From: Ignavibacteriales bacterium
GTDB lineage: Bacteria > Bacteroidota > Ignavibacteria > Ignavibacteriales > Ignavibacteriaceae
Assembly: GCA_016707285.1 (NCBI GenBank)
Contig: JADJIA010000009.1
Coordinates: 1-64,000, forward strand
Reading direction: 5' to 3'
Length of the DNA stretch: 64,000 nt
Each line of letters begins with the position of its first letter. The stretch's first letter is position 1. This document shows positions 42,663 through 51,499 of this stretch, in pieces. The notes under the pieces are model-generated. The model was not told the origin of the DNA. It saw only the letters and a program-made list of their open reading frames with translations, and did no database searches. Both the position numbers and the translations under genes were made by a program.

Positions 42663-45600
42663 CTATTTCAGCAACATCAACTTTTTGATTTCAGAGTTTT
42701 TACCCTGAACAAGTTTGTAGATGTAAGTTCCTGAAGGAAGATTTGATGCTTCAAATTTAACTTCATATTGTCCCGGTTGTTTAACATCGTTAACCAGTGT
42801 AACCACTTCGTTTCCAAGAACATCATATATCTTTAACGAAACCAAGCCGGTCTCTTTTATTGCATAATTGATTGTGGTTGAAGGGTTAAACGGATTTGGA
42901 TAGTTCTGACCAAGTTTGAAACTAAGATTCATAAGTTCATCTTCAACCCCAACAGGACTTGAGTTGATCACAAATGAGTAAGTTCCACCGGCAGTTACAT
43001 TAAATTCGTAAACAGTCTGTGTTAACATATCGATACCACTCGAAATTCCGGGACCTCTAAGAGTAAAGGAATAGGCATTTCTGATCTCTTGTGGAATCCT
43101 GTTTAAGATATCAAGCCAGCTAAGTTTGAATGAACCGGCTGCTTTGGCATAAACCTTAAACGACCACGATTTATTTACACCATTAAGAAGCGGAGCTTGA
43201 ATGTTGGAAGCAAATCTGGTTGCAAAATTGGTCCAACCTGATTGGAGGAAATAAGATTCGATTGCATTTGCAGCCGGTGAAATCGGTGCTTTAACATAAT
43301 CGAATGAGTTATCAAATCCGTCGGTTGCCAATTCGTTTGTTCCAAATGCGAGATATTTATCTTTAATTCCATTCATTTCTGAAAGGATGTCAACAAACCA
43401 GTTTGAAGGGGTAATTTCGAATGGTTCATCTTTCTTAGGCGAAATTCCATCAGATGGAGTAGCGAAAAGATATTTGACACTAAGATCTGAAGCATTGGTG
43501 AAGAACCAGTTTCCATCCCATGCTGCGAGATTTGTGACCACTTCGTATTGTTTGGTTGCAGTTACATATTTGTAAACCGGTGACTGAACAAGTCCGGCTG
43601 TAACAGCTTCTTCAATGGTATATGTGTTTTCTCCTTGCAAAATTCTTAGATTCGTTTTTGGTGAACCTCCGGTAAATGGAGATGCAATGAGGTTCCATCC
43701 TCCGGCAAGAGCTTTTGTTTGATCAGTAATGATTGGTGTACCATCAAGATCAACAGTGGCGCCTGTTTCAATCCCAAGCCAGTAACCCATCGCCGGGTTA
43801 AGAGTGGATGACGGCTGATAGTTGCCACCAGAATAACCGTAAAGAATAAAAGAAGCGATATCATCACCAATAATATCCGCCGCAAGATTTGAAACGGGAT
43901 TAAGCGGAATCGACATCAGGTTCCATCCTGCTGCAAATGCATTACTTTGGGTCATTGTCGTTCCTCTACCCACAAGTATAACCACTTTTGTTGGAGTATC
44001 AGGATCGTTACTTGCAAATGTAAGGGTTCCTGAAAAATCTCCCGTGGTGAGAGGACTAAATCTGATTGATAATCCATTGGAATCGCCAACTGCCACAGTG
44101 AAATTAGAAGCTCCAAGATTGGCAAATCCGGTTCCTACAACCACTGAACTTGAAACGGTTAGAGTAGTATCACCATTGTTACCAACATAAATAATTTCAT
44201 CAGAATTGCCACCTGCGATCACCGAGCCAAAATTTAGAGTGTCAACTCTGACTAAAATATTTGGCGAAAGTGATTGACCAATACCTGTCAGGTTAACAAC
44301 AAGTGATCCGTTATCGGGGTCATTACTTGTAACGGTAAGGGTTCCGGTGAGTGTACCGGCAGTTTTTGGATGAAATCTTACATAAACAGTGGTGGTATCG
44401 TCTTTATTCAATGTTGCAGTTGTGCTGCCTTCAAATGAATAATGAATGCTTCCATCAACTGCCATGTCGGTGATATTAAGAACCCTGTCACCGGTGTTTG
44501 TGATCAGAACTCCCAATGCCTTTGATGCATCAGTTTTTACTGTACCAAAATCGAGAGAGGTTGGGCTTACCACAATACCCGGCTCTGAAAGGGTTACTCC
44601 AATTGTAAGCTCAAAGTTTCTTGAGTTCGCTTCGGCAGGTGAATTATTATAAGTGTAAGTTGCTGTTCTGAGATCTGTAACCGTGGTTGTTGTTAAATCT
44701 TTCAACGAAATGGCATAATTGGAAGGAACATCAGCAAACGAAGCTGCGCTGAGTGTAATATTTCCGGAAATATCCGAGTTAACAGTAAATGTCCAGGTAG
44801 ATGTTGTTGCGGACAAATCAGTTCTGAGCTTAAAATCTCTTTCGTAATTTGGTCCCAATGCAGAACCCCAGGCATCGCGTGGGAAATAGACATCAATGAA
44901 GTTACTTGGTGCAGGAGGAGCTTTAGGAAGATCAATCCCGATATCATAACCATCTGTTGCATTTGCAAACATTCCTGCCATTGCAGTGGTATCCAATACA
45001 GCCCCACTTACTGCTTTTAATTTTAATGACCAGCCGAAATTATTCAGATGGAAAATATTGTTTGGGGCAACTTTGTCGAGCAAATTGATATTCAGAAAAG
45101 TTGTGCCAAATGTAATTGCAGGCTTTTCCTGAGTATCTGTAAATAATCCGGAAGGAAGCCCACCGGTGATATAACCTTCGGTCCAATTCTCTTGTATATA
45201 TGAGACTACATTTACCCTGGTAGGATTGCCAAGGTCAGATTTCGGAATTTTAACTTCCCAAAATCCTGTTGTCGTATTGAGATAGTTTGAAGTAGCCTTA
45301 ACAGTGCCCACCCAGGCTGCACCATCATAGACTTTTAAGAACTCATTTGTGCCATTTACTTCAAAAACATAATGAAAATTTGCAGTAAAAGGAAGAACGG
45401 GATTCCATGTCCACTGTTCTCCAAATTTTGTACCGGTACCTTGTAATGGATCGAGTTGTGGATCGGTATCAAAGTAAATGTGAAACTGTCTGCCGCCGTC
45501 AGAAATAGAACCATTCGGTGTATTTCCTGAGTAACCTATATAAATATAGTCTTTATCCCATGTAACAAAGGCAGAAATCTGTGTTCTGGTTGTGTTAAAT

Positions 45601-45725
45601 TTTTCAAGTGTAGAGCTAAAATTATTGTTACCATCAATGACTTCGGTCCGGTAAGTTGTCGTTGTCTGCGCATGCATTGCGATTGTCAGGAGTGCGAAGA
45701 AAAGAAAACGGGTAAGTTTTCGCAT
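42663..45725 (-). CDS. Large secreted protein: DOMON-like start, two choice-of-anchor-D domains, type IX sorting domain
   Basis: A 1020-residue exported protein: signal peptide MRKLTRFLFFALLTIAMHAQ; a beta-rich first part (about 25-230) with TQISAFVTWDKDYIYIGYSG resembling carbohydrate-binding modules; then two choice-of-anchor-D/HYDIN-like Ig domains (GIVVSPTSLDFGTVKTDASK near 380, NILVRVDTLNFGSVIAGGNS near 490) with FHPKTAGTLTGTLTVTSNDP repeats; two NAFAAGWNLMSIPLNP/TKALAGGWNLIASPF segments; and a C-terminal sorting domain FKLGQNYPNPFNPSTTINYA ending in KLMLLK. The role is probably surface binding or display. It is a single-gene unit ending at the 42510 terminator. Confidence 0.8.
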   Translation of the reverse strand: MRKLTRFLFFALLTIAMHAQTTTTYRTEVIDGNNNFSSTLEKFNTTRTQISAFVTWDKDYIYIGYSGNTPNGSISDGGRQFHIYFDTDPQLDPLQGTGTKFGEQWTWNPVLPFTANFHYVFEVNGTNEFLKVYDGAAWVGTVKATSNYLNTTTGFWEVKIPKSDLGNPTRVNVVSYIQENWTEGYITGGLPSGLFTDTQEKPAITFGTTFLNINLLDKVAPNNIFHLNNFGWSLKLKAVSGAVLDTTAMAGMFANATDGYDIGIDLPKAPPAPSNFIDVYFPRDAWGSALGPNYERDFKLRTDLSATTSTWTFTVNSDISGNITLSAASFADVPSNYAISLKDLTTTTVTDLRTATYTYNNSPAEANSRNFELTIGVTLSEPGIVVSPTSLDFGTVKTDASKALGVLITNTGDRVLNITDMAVDGSIHYSFEGSTTATLNKDDTTTVYVRFHPKTAGTLTGTLTVTSNDPDNGSLVVNLTGIGQSLSPNILVRVDTLNFGSVIAGGNSDEIIYVGNNGDTTLTVSSSVVVGTGFANLGASNFTVAVGDSNGLSIRFSPLTTGDFSGTLTFASNDPDTPTKVVILVGRGTTMTQSNAFAAGWNLMSIPLNPVSNLAADIIGDDIASFILYGYSGGNYQPSSTLNPAMGYWLGIETGATVDLDGTPIITDQTKALAGGWNLIASPFTGGSPKTNLRILQGENTYTIEEAVTAGLVQSPVYKYVTATKQYEVVTNLAAWDGNWFFTNASDLSVKYLFATPSDGISPKKDEPFEITPSNWFVDILSEMNGIKDKYLAFGTNELATDGFDNSFDYVKAPISPAANAIESYFLQSGWTNFATRFASNIQAPLLNGVNKSWSFKVYAKAAGSFKLSWLDILNRIPQEIRNAYSFTLRGPGISSGIDMLTQTVYEFNVTAGGTYSFVINSSPVGVEDELMNLSFKLGQNYPNPFNPSTTINYAIKETGLVSLKIYDVLGNEVVTLVNDVKQPGQYEVKFEASNLPSGTYIYKLVQGKNSEIKKLMLLK

Positions 45726-45937
45726 GGATACCTCAAGATTAAATGTGTAAAATTGTGTCTAATTAATTATCTCTGAATAATTAATAAAACTACAAAAAAA
45801 AGGGATGTTAAAAAAGTATATATCACTCCCCAAGAAGCAATTTGTGATCCATGACGCACTCTTTTTACGGCTTTAGAGCCTGAATAAAAAGAAAAAACGA
45901 AAAGTTGTTTGTCATTGGAAGGGTTAATAAAACTATA

Positions 45938-45971
45938 TAAAAAAAGGGATACTGATTTTATCAGTATCCCT
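45938..45971 (-). terminator. Rho-independent terminator of rlmI
   Basis: On the minus strand, GGGATACTGA and TCAGTATCCC form a perfect 10-bp stem with a 5-nt loop, followed by at least six T. It lies 19 bp after the stop at 45990. Confidence 0.9.
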
Positions 45972-45989
45972 GAATATGATATCTGTTAC

Positions 45990-47183
45990 CTACGAAGGGT
46001 CTTCCTGTTTCAAGTCGAAAACACGGAAAGCACAGAACTTAAGGTAAGAAGTTTCAGGCATCGATGGGATAATCGGATGATCGAGGGATGCACCTGAATA
46101 ACGAATCAACTGTAGTACCTTTTCTTCTTTATAAGCAGCTTCTTTAATAATATCAAGGAATTCTTCCTTGGTAATATGGAAAGAGCATGAAGAAGTGATC
46201 AGGTAGCCACCATTGTTAATCAATCTAAGGGCACTTCGGTTCAACTTCTGATATCCCTGTTTTGCAGGAATAATGTTCTTTTTCTGTTTTGCAAAAGCAG
46301 GTGGATCGATAATAATCATATCATATCGTTTACCTTCATCGGCACAGTTTTTCAGATACTCAAACACTTCAGCAACAATAAAATTTGCTTCACATGCAAA
46401 AACATTGTGATTAAAATTGACCTCGGCATGTTGAATCTCAACAACTGATGAATCAACAAAATCTACAGATTCTGCGTTGTTATAAGCACAATGAAGCCCA
46501 AAACCACCCGAGTTACAGAAGGCATCAAGAACTGTAAGCCCCTCTGCCAATTCACCCGTGAAGTTCCGGTTATCACACTGGTCAAAATAAAATCCGGTTT
46601 TTTGACCATCCTGGAAATTAACGCGGTATTTAACTTTTCCATCGTCAATTTTCTGAACATCATCGTTGCCAATGAAAATTTCATCAGTAAATTCCAGACC
46701 CTCCAACTGACGGAAGTAGGGAGAGTTTCTGGTGAAAACATTCTCAGCACCGAGATTTCGATGAAGAATATCCACAATGATATCCAGATTTTTCTCCATG
46801 CCCACAGTGTTTACCTGCAAAACATAGGTATCATTATATTTATCAATAATGAGACCGGGAAGGAAATCACTTTCACTAAAAACCATTCTGTATGATTTTC
46901 TGTTGGGATACACTTTTTCCCTCAACCCGAGAGCAGCGAAAATTCTTTCAACAAACATCGTCCTTAAATCGGGAATGGGTCGTTTGTCGAGAATACGAAT
47001 TGCAAAAAGTGAATGTTTGTTATAAAATCCGGTACCAAGATACTGGCCGTTTGAATAATAAATATTCACAAGTGAGCCATTTTCCGGGTTACCTTCAACT
47101 TCCTGGATTTCATTGCTGAAAATCCACTGATGGCCCGTTTTAAGCCGGCGCTCTTCTATTCTTCTAAGTTTAACATTTGCCAT
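45990..47183 (-). CDS. rlmI: 23S rRNA (cytosine-C5)-methyltransferase, RlmI family
   Basis: The start is taken as MANVKLRRIEERRLKTGHQW at 47183, because GGACG is 9 bp upstream of that ATG; an ATG two codons earlier is too close to it. The N-terminal PUA domain (LKTGHQWIFSNEIQEVEGNP) precedes an EEHD domain and a class I methyltransferase fold: KTGFYFDQCDNRNF, VLDAFCNSGGFGLHCAYN (SAM-binding), MIIIDPPAFAKQKK (catalytic DPP motif) and YLITSSCSFHITKEEF. The family methylates C1962 of 23S rRNA (E. coli numbering). Length about 397 residues is normal. It is followed by a perfect terminator and stands apart from the secreted-protein gene upstream. Confidence 0.85.
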   Translation of the reverse strand: MANVKLRRIEERRLKTGHQWIFSNEIQEVEGNPENGSLVNIYYSNGQYLGTGFYNKHSLFAIRILDKRPIPDLRTMFVERIFAALGLREKVYPNRKSYRMVFSESDFLPGLIIDKYNDTYVLQVNTVGMEKNLDIIVDILHRNLGAENVFTRNSPYFRQLEGLEFTDEIFIGNDDVQKIDDGKVKYRVNFQDGQKTGFYFDQCDNRNFTGELAEGLTVLDAFCNSGGFGLHCAYNNAESVDFVDSSVVEIQHAEVNFNHNVFACEANFIVAEVFEYLKNCADEGKRYDMIIIDPPAFAKQKKNIIPAKQGYQKLNRSALRLINNGGYLITSSCSFHITKEEFLDIIKEAAYKEEKVLQLIRYSGASLDHPIIPSMPETSYLKFCAFRVFDLKQEDPS

Positions 47184-47201
47184 TTTCATCGTCCGATTAA
47201 A

Positions 47202-49025
47202 TTATTTGTTAACTATTAATTTTTTAGTGATCGTCGTAGAATTTATGGTCAATTCATAAAGATAAACACCGGAGGAAAGATTTGATCCTGCCGATTTTGT
47301 GTTAAACTTAACTGAATAGTTTCCCGGAGCCTGGAAGTCTTCAACAAGTGTTGCAACCTCTGCTCCAAGAGCATCATAAATCCGGAGAGCCACTCTCTGT
47401 GTTTCATTGCCACCAACAGTATAGTTAATAACAGTTTCGGGGTTAAATGGATTTGGATAATTTTGATTCAATTGATGTGACAAAACCACACCGGTGAATT
47501 CAACAAAAACAGTCATCGAAAGATTCGATGTACCATCGAAGTCAATCTGACGAAGACGATATGCATATGTTCCTTCAGAACCCGGTTTGTCCGTAAATGA
47601 ATATTCATTTTTCGAAGTTGTGGTTCCTTTTCCTGTAACATATCCTGCTCTTGACCACACCTGATCAAGTTCACTTTTTCGTTCAATAACAAATCCTGCA
47701 TTATTCAACTCAGAGGCTGTGGTCCAGTTGAGGAGAACATTGCCATCGATTAGTTGAGCAGCGAAAGATTCAAGTTCAACGGGCACAATTGACGAATCAA
47801 TGAATGGAGTAAAATAGACCCATCCACGGGCAGGATCGTCAACTTTATGCGTTATGTGTGTTTCAATAGATGCGGAATCGTAAACTCCCCAGTCGTTGTT
47901 TTGAGCATAAATATCATTTGTGCAATTGTTGAAAAGATCAAAGGGCACACCGGTCTGAAAATTGCCATAAATCTTGTTGTAACCGTCATCCGAAGTATCG
48001 GCGTTGGTCAGGTTACCCAATGAAGGTGTTGGTCCGGCAGCAATTGTTGAGCCGTTATAAACCGTTATACCCCAAAGGTTGCCGTAAATGGTATTGCGGG
48101 AGATTATCGGTCGGTTTGTGCCGTTCCCACTGACACTGATTCCACTTCCTGTTGTTTGAGGATCAGAGTTGATATTATTGTTGTAAATCAGGTTGTTATG
48201 AACATAACTTGTTATTTCAGCTCCTGCAAGTGCAATGCCATAACTGTTGTTATAGATTTCATTAAATGCAATTTCCGATGCAGAGGCACTGCCTCCGAGA
48301 AGTGCTGAAATACTGACTCCACCGGTTCTGTTATACGAACCTCCATGAATTTTGTTGAATCTGATACGAGGGGAATTGTTATTCTGCGTACCAAATGTGA
48401 TCTGGTTTTTTGGACTGGTATTCTGGCTGTTATTGTTGTAAAGTTCGTTGTATTCAATTATCGGTGACGAACCTGTTGTGCCATAAATACCATATTCATA
48501 CGCTTCTGAAATGTAGTTGTATTTGATAACCGGATTTGAAGAAGAGGACATGTAAATTGGTCTTCTGCATTTGTAGAACCGGGAATTATAGATTCTCGGA
48601 CTTGAATTGAGGCATCTTACCGGATAATAACCATGAACAAAAACGGCATATTTTATTACAGAAGTGGTGTCGGTGCCTGTATCACGGAAGTAGAAACCTT
48701 CATATGCACCTTGCGGATTTTCGGTGGCGCCTTTAAAATAGACACTGTCACCCTGTACACCGTTTACTTCTACAGCACCAAGAATCACAAAACCAATTCC
48801 TGTAGCTGAAAATGTTACTGTCGATCCTTGCGGAATGATAAGCCGGTCATTCACTGAAACCGAACATACGGCTGATACGGTATAATTAGGGAAAGTGCCC
48901 GTAACAGCTCCTGCTGAATTGGCAACAAGACTGTCGAGAGTCCATTGCACTCCGGTTCCGGGGGTTATGAACTGAGCATTTATCGATATAAAGCCCAAAA
49001 AAACAAATAAAAACAACTTTTTCAT
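47202..49025 (-). CDS. Secreted right-handed beta-helix protein with type IX sorting domain
   Basis: A 607-residue exported protein: signal peptide MKKLFLFVFLGFISINAQFI; then a parallel beta-helix region (about 100-400) with repeated N-rich turns (SPRIYNSRFYKCRRPIYMSS, NPVIKYNYISEAYEYGIYGT, ISRNTIYGNLWGITVYNGST) typical of right-handed beta-helix repeats; a fibronectin-like part (VELESFAAQLIDGNVLLNWT, with NNAGFVIERK); and a C-terminal sorting domain (LNQNYPNPFNPETVINYTVG) ending in TKKLIVNK. No pectate-lyase catalytic residues are evident. I infer a surface adhesin or polysaccharide-binding role. Its stop is 18 bp before the rlmI start, in the same direction. Confidence 0.8.
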   Translation of the reverse strand: MKKLFLFVFLGFISINAQFITPGTGVQWTLDSLVANSAGAVTGTFPNYTVSAVCSVSVNDRLIIPQGSTVTFSATGIGFVILGAVEVNGVQGDSVYFKGATENPQGAYEGFYFRDTGTDTTSVIKYAVFVHGYYPVRCLNSSPRIYNSRFYKCRRPIYMSSSSNPVIKYNYISEAYEYGIYGTTGSSPIIEYNELYNNNSQNTSPKNQITFGTQNNNSPRIRFNKIHGGSYNRTGGVSISALLGGSASASEIAFNEIYNNSYGIALAGAEITSYVHNNLIYNNNINSDPQTTGSGISVSGNGTNRPIISRNTIYGNLWGITVYNGSTIAAGPTPSLGNLTNADTSDDGYNKIYGNFQTGVPFDLFNNCTNDIYAQNNDWGVYDSASIETHITHKVDDPARGWVYFTPFIDSSIVPVELESFAAQLIDGNVLLNWTTASELNNAGFVIERKSELDQVWSRAGYVTGKGTTTSKNEYSFTDKPGSEGTYAYRLRQIDFDGTSNLSMTVFVEFTGVVLSHQLNQNYPNPFNPETVINYTVGGNETQRVALRIYDALGAEVATLVEDFQAPGNYSVKFNTKSAGSNLSSGVYLYELTINSTTITKKLIVNK

Positions 49026-49068
49026 AAGAGAAATCCTTTATTTTGGTTTTTAAAAAATCCCCTTCTTA

Positions 49069-49098
49069 TAAAAAGCCGCTGATGGCTTTCACCAACGG
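49069..49098 (-). terminator. Rho-independent terminator of gpmA
   Basis: On the minus strand, AGCCGTTGGTG and CATCAGCGGCT form a stem with small bulges, followed by a T-run (TTTTTATAAG). It lies 21 bp after the gpmA stop and also separates it from the beta-helix protein gene. Confidence 0.75.
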
Positions 49099-49119
49099 CT
49101 CCATGCTGATTATTAAACT

Positions 49120-49731
49120 TTATTTTAGATAATATTTGTTAACTACTTTTCCATTTTCGAATTCATAAACCAATGGAACACCCGTTGGAATATTAAGTTC
49201 AAGCACTTCTTCTCTCGTTAAATTATCAAGGTGCATCACAAGGGAACGAAGCGAATTACCATGTGCAACCACCCAAATGTTTTTTCCTGCTGTAACCATC
49301 GGTTCAATCTTTTCGACATAATAAGGGATGGTTCTGGCTGCAGTGTCTTTTAGACTTTCGCCATTTGGAGGGTTGATGTCATAACTTCTTCTCCAAAGGT
49401 GCACTTGTTCGTCACCAAATTTAAGAGCGGTTTCCGCTTTGTTCAGTCCTTGAAGATCGCCATAATGCCTTTCGTTCAAAGCCTGATCTCTCTCAAAAGG
49501 AATTTCACCAAACCCTGCACTTGCGGATGCAAGATCAGCTGTGCGAATTGCTCTTTTGAGAACGGAAGTAAATAAATAATCAAAGTGAAGGTTTTTATCT
49601 TTTATTAATTTACCGGCTTCGGTTGCTTCGTTTTCACCCAATTCGGTAATGTCAACATCGACCCAGCCCGTAAAACGGTTCTCAAGGTTCCATTGAGACT
49701 GCCCGTGCCTTAACAGAACTAAATAGTTCAT
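49120..49731 (-). CDS. gpmA: 2,3-bisphosphoglycerate-dependent phosphoglycerate mutase
   Basis: A 203-residue histidine-phosphatase enzyme. The N-terminal YLVLLRHGQSQWNLENRFTG carries the phospho-acceptor His9 with Arg8. DITELGENEA, LTxxxGE-like features, ALNERHYGDLQGLNKAETAL and VAHGNSLRSLVMHL supply the other catalytic residues. It converts 3-phosphoglycerate and 2-phosphoglycerate in glycolysis. The length is that of the short bacterial GpmA form; the GVPLVYEF segment near 184-191 closes the active site. A single-gene unit with its own terminator. Confidence 0.92.
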   Translation of the reverse strand: MNYLVLLRHGQSQWNLENRFTGWVDVDITELGENEATEAGKLIKDKNLHFDYLFTSVLKRAIRTADLASASAGFGEIPFERDQALNERHYGDLQGLNKAETALKFGDEQVHLWRRSYDINPPNGESLKDTAARTIPYYVEKIEPMVTAGKNIWVVAHGNSLRSLVMHLDNLTREEVLELNIPTGVPLVYEFENGKVVNKYYLK

Positions 49732-49934
49732 TCTGTCTCCTGTTTTTTTGCAATGTTTTATGAAATTGAGTTATAAATTTACGAAAACTTTAACAAAAAC
49801 TCTCCCTTTACAAAACTTTAATGGCTAAAAAAAACTTAAAATCCCGTATTTTAGAAGTTACACGGAACTTTTTTTCAGCACACCGGGTAAATAAAAGTAT
49901 TATTTCTTTAATGGTTTTAAACTCAGGAAATTAA

Positions 49935-50555
49935 ATGAAATCCACAGTGTTTCTCATCACAATCCTAATTTCGCTATTTCTCACGGCGTGCAGTTGTCCC
50001 GTCTGTGACATAGTTGACAACCGCTATCCAAAAACCCTCAAAATGATTGGTGTTCCTGAGAAAATCAAGGAAAAGGTTGATAACTATATTGCCGCTAAAA
50101 CAGGCGAGGATTTCTTCGTGAAATATGTTTCACTCAACGAAACCGCTTCATTTTTTGATTCAGTGAAATATTATTGGGTTTATGATATTTCGATTCCCGG
50201 AAAGGAATGGGTTACGGGTAAAATTGATCTGTTTACAGATTCACTTGGTAATATTGATCAATTAATGGAAGTGAACGGTATCCCCGATTGTGGAACAAAT
50301 CCAAATGGCTGTTCATTTGATATAACACCAAATCAGGCATTTAAGATCGCAATAAAAGAGGGATTAAAACCCGGAATCAAGGAGTGGTCACAAAAATTCC
50401 TCTGGAATGCGAAGTTCAACAGATATGTCTGGCAAATAATTTCAACCCTTGAGGAATCACAGGGAAGTCAGGGTTTCCGTGGCTCCGGCGAAGAAATCAT
50501 CATCGATGCCTCAACGGGAGAAAAGTTGGATTTTAACGAGTGGAAGGTGAGGTAG
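49935..50555 (+). CDS. Uncharacterised lipoprotein with PepSY-like C-terminus
   Basis: A 206-residue protein with lipoprotein signal MKSTVFLITILISLFLTACS (lipobox LTAC). The mature part has WVYDISIPGKEWVTGKIDLF and a C-terminal module in which a helix is followed by strands (ITPNQAFKIAIKEGL, RYVWQIISTLE, EEIIIDASTGEKLDFNEWK), the order of PepSY domains. It probably inhibits or binds something in the periplasm; the partner is unknown. The stop codon is 3 bp before the left end of a MITE-like element. An AT-rich spacer of about 200 bp with its promoter precedes it. Confidence 0.65.
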   Translation: MKSTVFLITILISLFLTACSCPVCDIVDNRYPKTLKMIGVPEKIKEKVDNYIAAKTGEDFFVKYVSLNETASFFDSVKYYWVYDISIPGKEWVTGKIDLFTDSLGNIDQLMEVNGIPDCGTNPNGCSFDITPNQAFKIAIKEGLKPGIKEWSQKFLWNAKFNRYVWQIISTLEESQGSQGFRGSGEEIIIDASTGEKLDFNEWKVR

Positions 50556-50557
50556 AA

Positions 50558-50902
50558 CTTGAGTACCTGAGTGACAAGAGTACTTGAGAAACTTGAGTGA
50601 AACCAGCTTGGGCGGTGTGGTACATTCGTAGCAAAATGTGAATCCCCCAACAACAAAACCCGCCCGGGCAGGTTCGTCCTGTAAAGATCGCACCATATCT
50701 ACGAATATGACACACCACCCAGGCGGGTTAGAGATTAATTATGGTAAACATTTGCTACGAATATCAATATCTCTCAAAGGGATACCATCGGCACGCAGTC
50801 CCCTTTCATTGTTTCATGTTGCAGACGGCAATCGGGACGATTACCCCTCCTCACACTAACGCCAAATGGTTCTCAAGTACTCGAGTCACTCAGGTACTCA
50901 AG
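50558..50902. mobile_element. MITE-like element, 345 bp, with 32-bp imperfect terminal inverted repeats
   Basis: The left end (50558-50589) and the right end (50871-50902) are inverted copies matching at 30 of 32 positions. Inside lies a second inverted pair: TGGGCGGTGTGGTACATTCG (from 50609) against the strand opposite 50700-50722 (19 of 23 positions). The word ATTCGTAG recurs near 50744-50763 with AGCAAATG. One copy of the 31-bp dispersed element lies at 50821-50851. No transposase is encoded. The right arm covers the last codons of the PAP2 gene. The arms themselves are micro-repeat-rich, so chance pairing of related micro-repeats is an alternative. Confidence 0.5.
50821..50851 (+). repeat. 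Dispersed 31-bp near-palindromic element, copy 2
   Basis: Same sequence as copy 1 except for one base in the TTACC(A/C)CTCCT end. It is followed by CACACTAACGCCAAA, matching the flanks of copies 1 and 4. It lies inside the MITE-like region. Confidence 0.75.
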
Positions 50903-51490
50903 TTTCTCAAGTCTCTGAGGTTCCGGGGTTCTGAGGTTCTGAGGTTCTCCTGGAATTTTCTCTTCCAAATACAGTTGCAGTTTCGCAAATCCATAGCCAA
51001 TTGCAGCGCCGATGATGGCACCTCCAAGGATATCGGAGGGATAATGAAGCCCGAGATATACTCTTGATATAGCGATCAAAGTTGCAGTGATGAACAACAC
51101 CCACTTCAATTTTGGATAAAGGATGGTGAAAAACATCGCCACGGCAAAATTATTTAACGCATGATTTGAGGGGAACGACCAGGTTCCTTCGGGTCCGATG
51201 GGAGTGAGGGCATCAGGCAGAAAATTACACGGACGCACCCTTTCCACCATTTCTTTTAAAAGCCGGGCACCCGTCTGGTCGCAAACTGTTACAAGCAGAA
51301 TTACCATCACGGCAGCGATTCTCCCCCGTTTACCACCGTAGGCGATCATTATTCCTATCAAAACGATGTAAGTTATATACCAACTGTTTACATCGGTAAT
51401 GGTCGCAAAAAGTCGATCAAGCGCCATCGAACTGAGCGTGTGGTTAAAGAAGTAAAAAACCGCTTTGTCAATTTCGAAAAGAAAATCCAT
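50873..51490 (-). CDS. PAP2-superfamily membrane phosphatase
   Basis: A 205-residue membrane protein with five to six hydrophobic helices. The three PAP2 motifs are present: K79 followed by R86-P87 (KEMVERVRP), PSNH at 107-110 with catalytic His110, and SRVYLGLHYPSD at 142-153 (Arg143, His149, Asp153). Such enzymes remove phosphate from lipid phosphates, for example undecaprenyl pyrophosphate. The C-terminal tail from about residue 181 (EPQNLRTPEPQRLEKLEYLS) is encoded by GAGGTTCTGAGGTTCC micro-repeats and the right arm of the MITE-like element, so the ancestral gene probably ended near 50950. It begins 9 bp after the stop of the TonB-receptor-like gene. Confidence 0.8.
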   Translation of the reverse strand: MDFLFEIDKAVFYFFNHTLSSMALDRLFATITDVNSWYITYIVLIGIMIAYGGKRGRIAAVMVILLVTVCDQTGARLLKEMVERVRPCNFLPDALTPIGPEGTWSFPSNHALNNFAVAMFFTILYPKLKWVLFITATLIAISRVYLGLHYPSDILGGAIIGAAIGYGFAKLQLYLEEKIPGEPQNLRTPEPQRLEKLEYLSDSST

Positions 51491-51499
51491 CTTTGTTCC

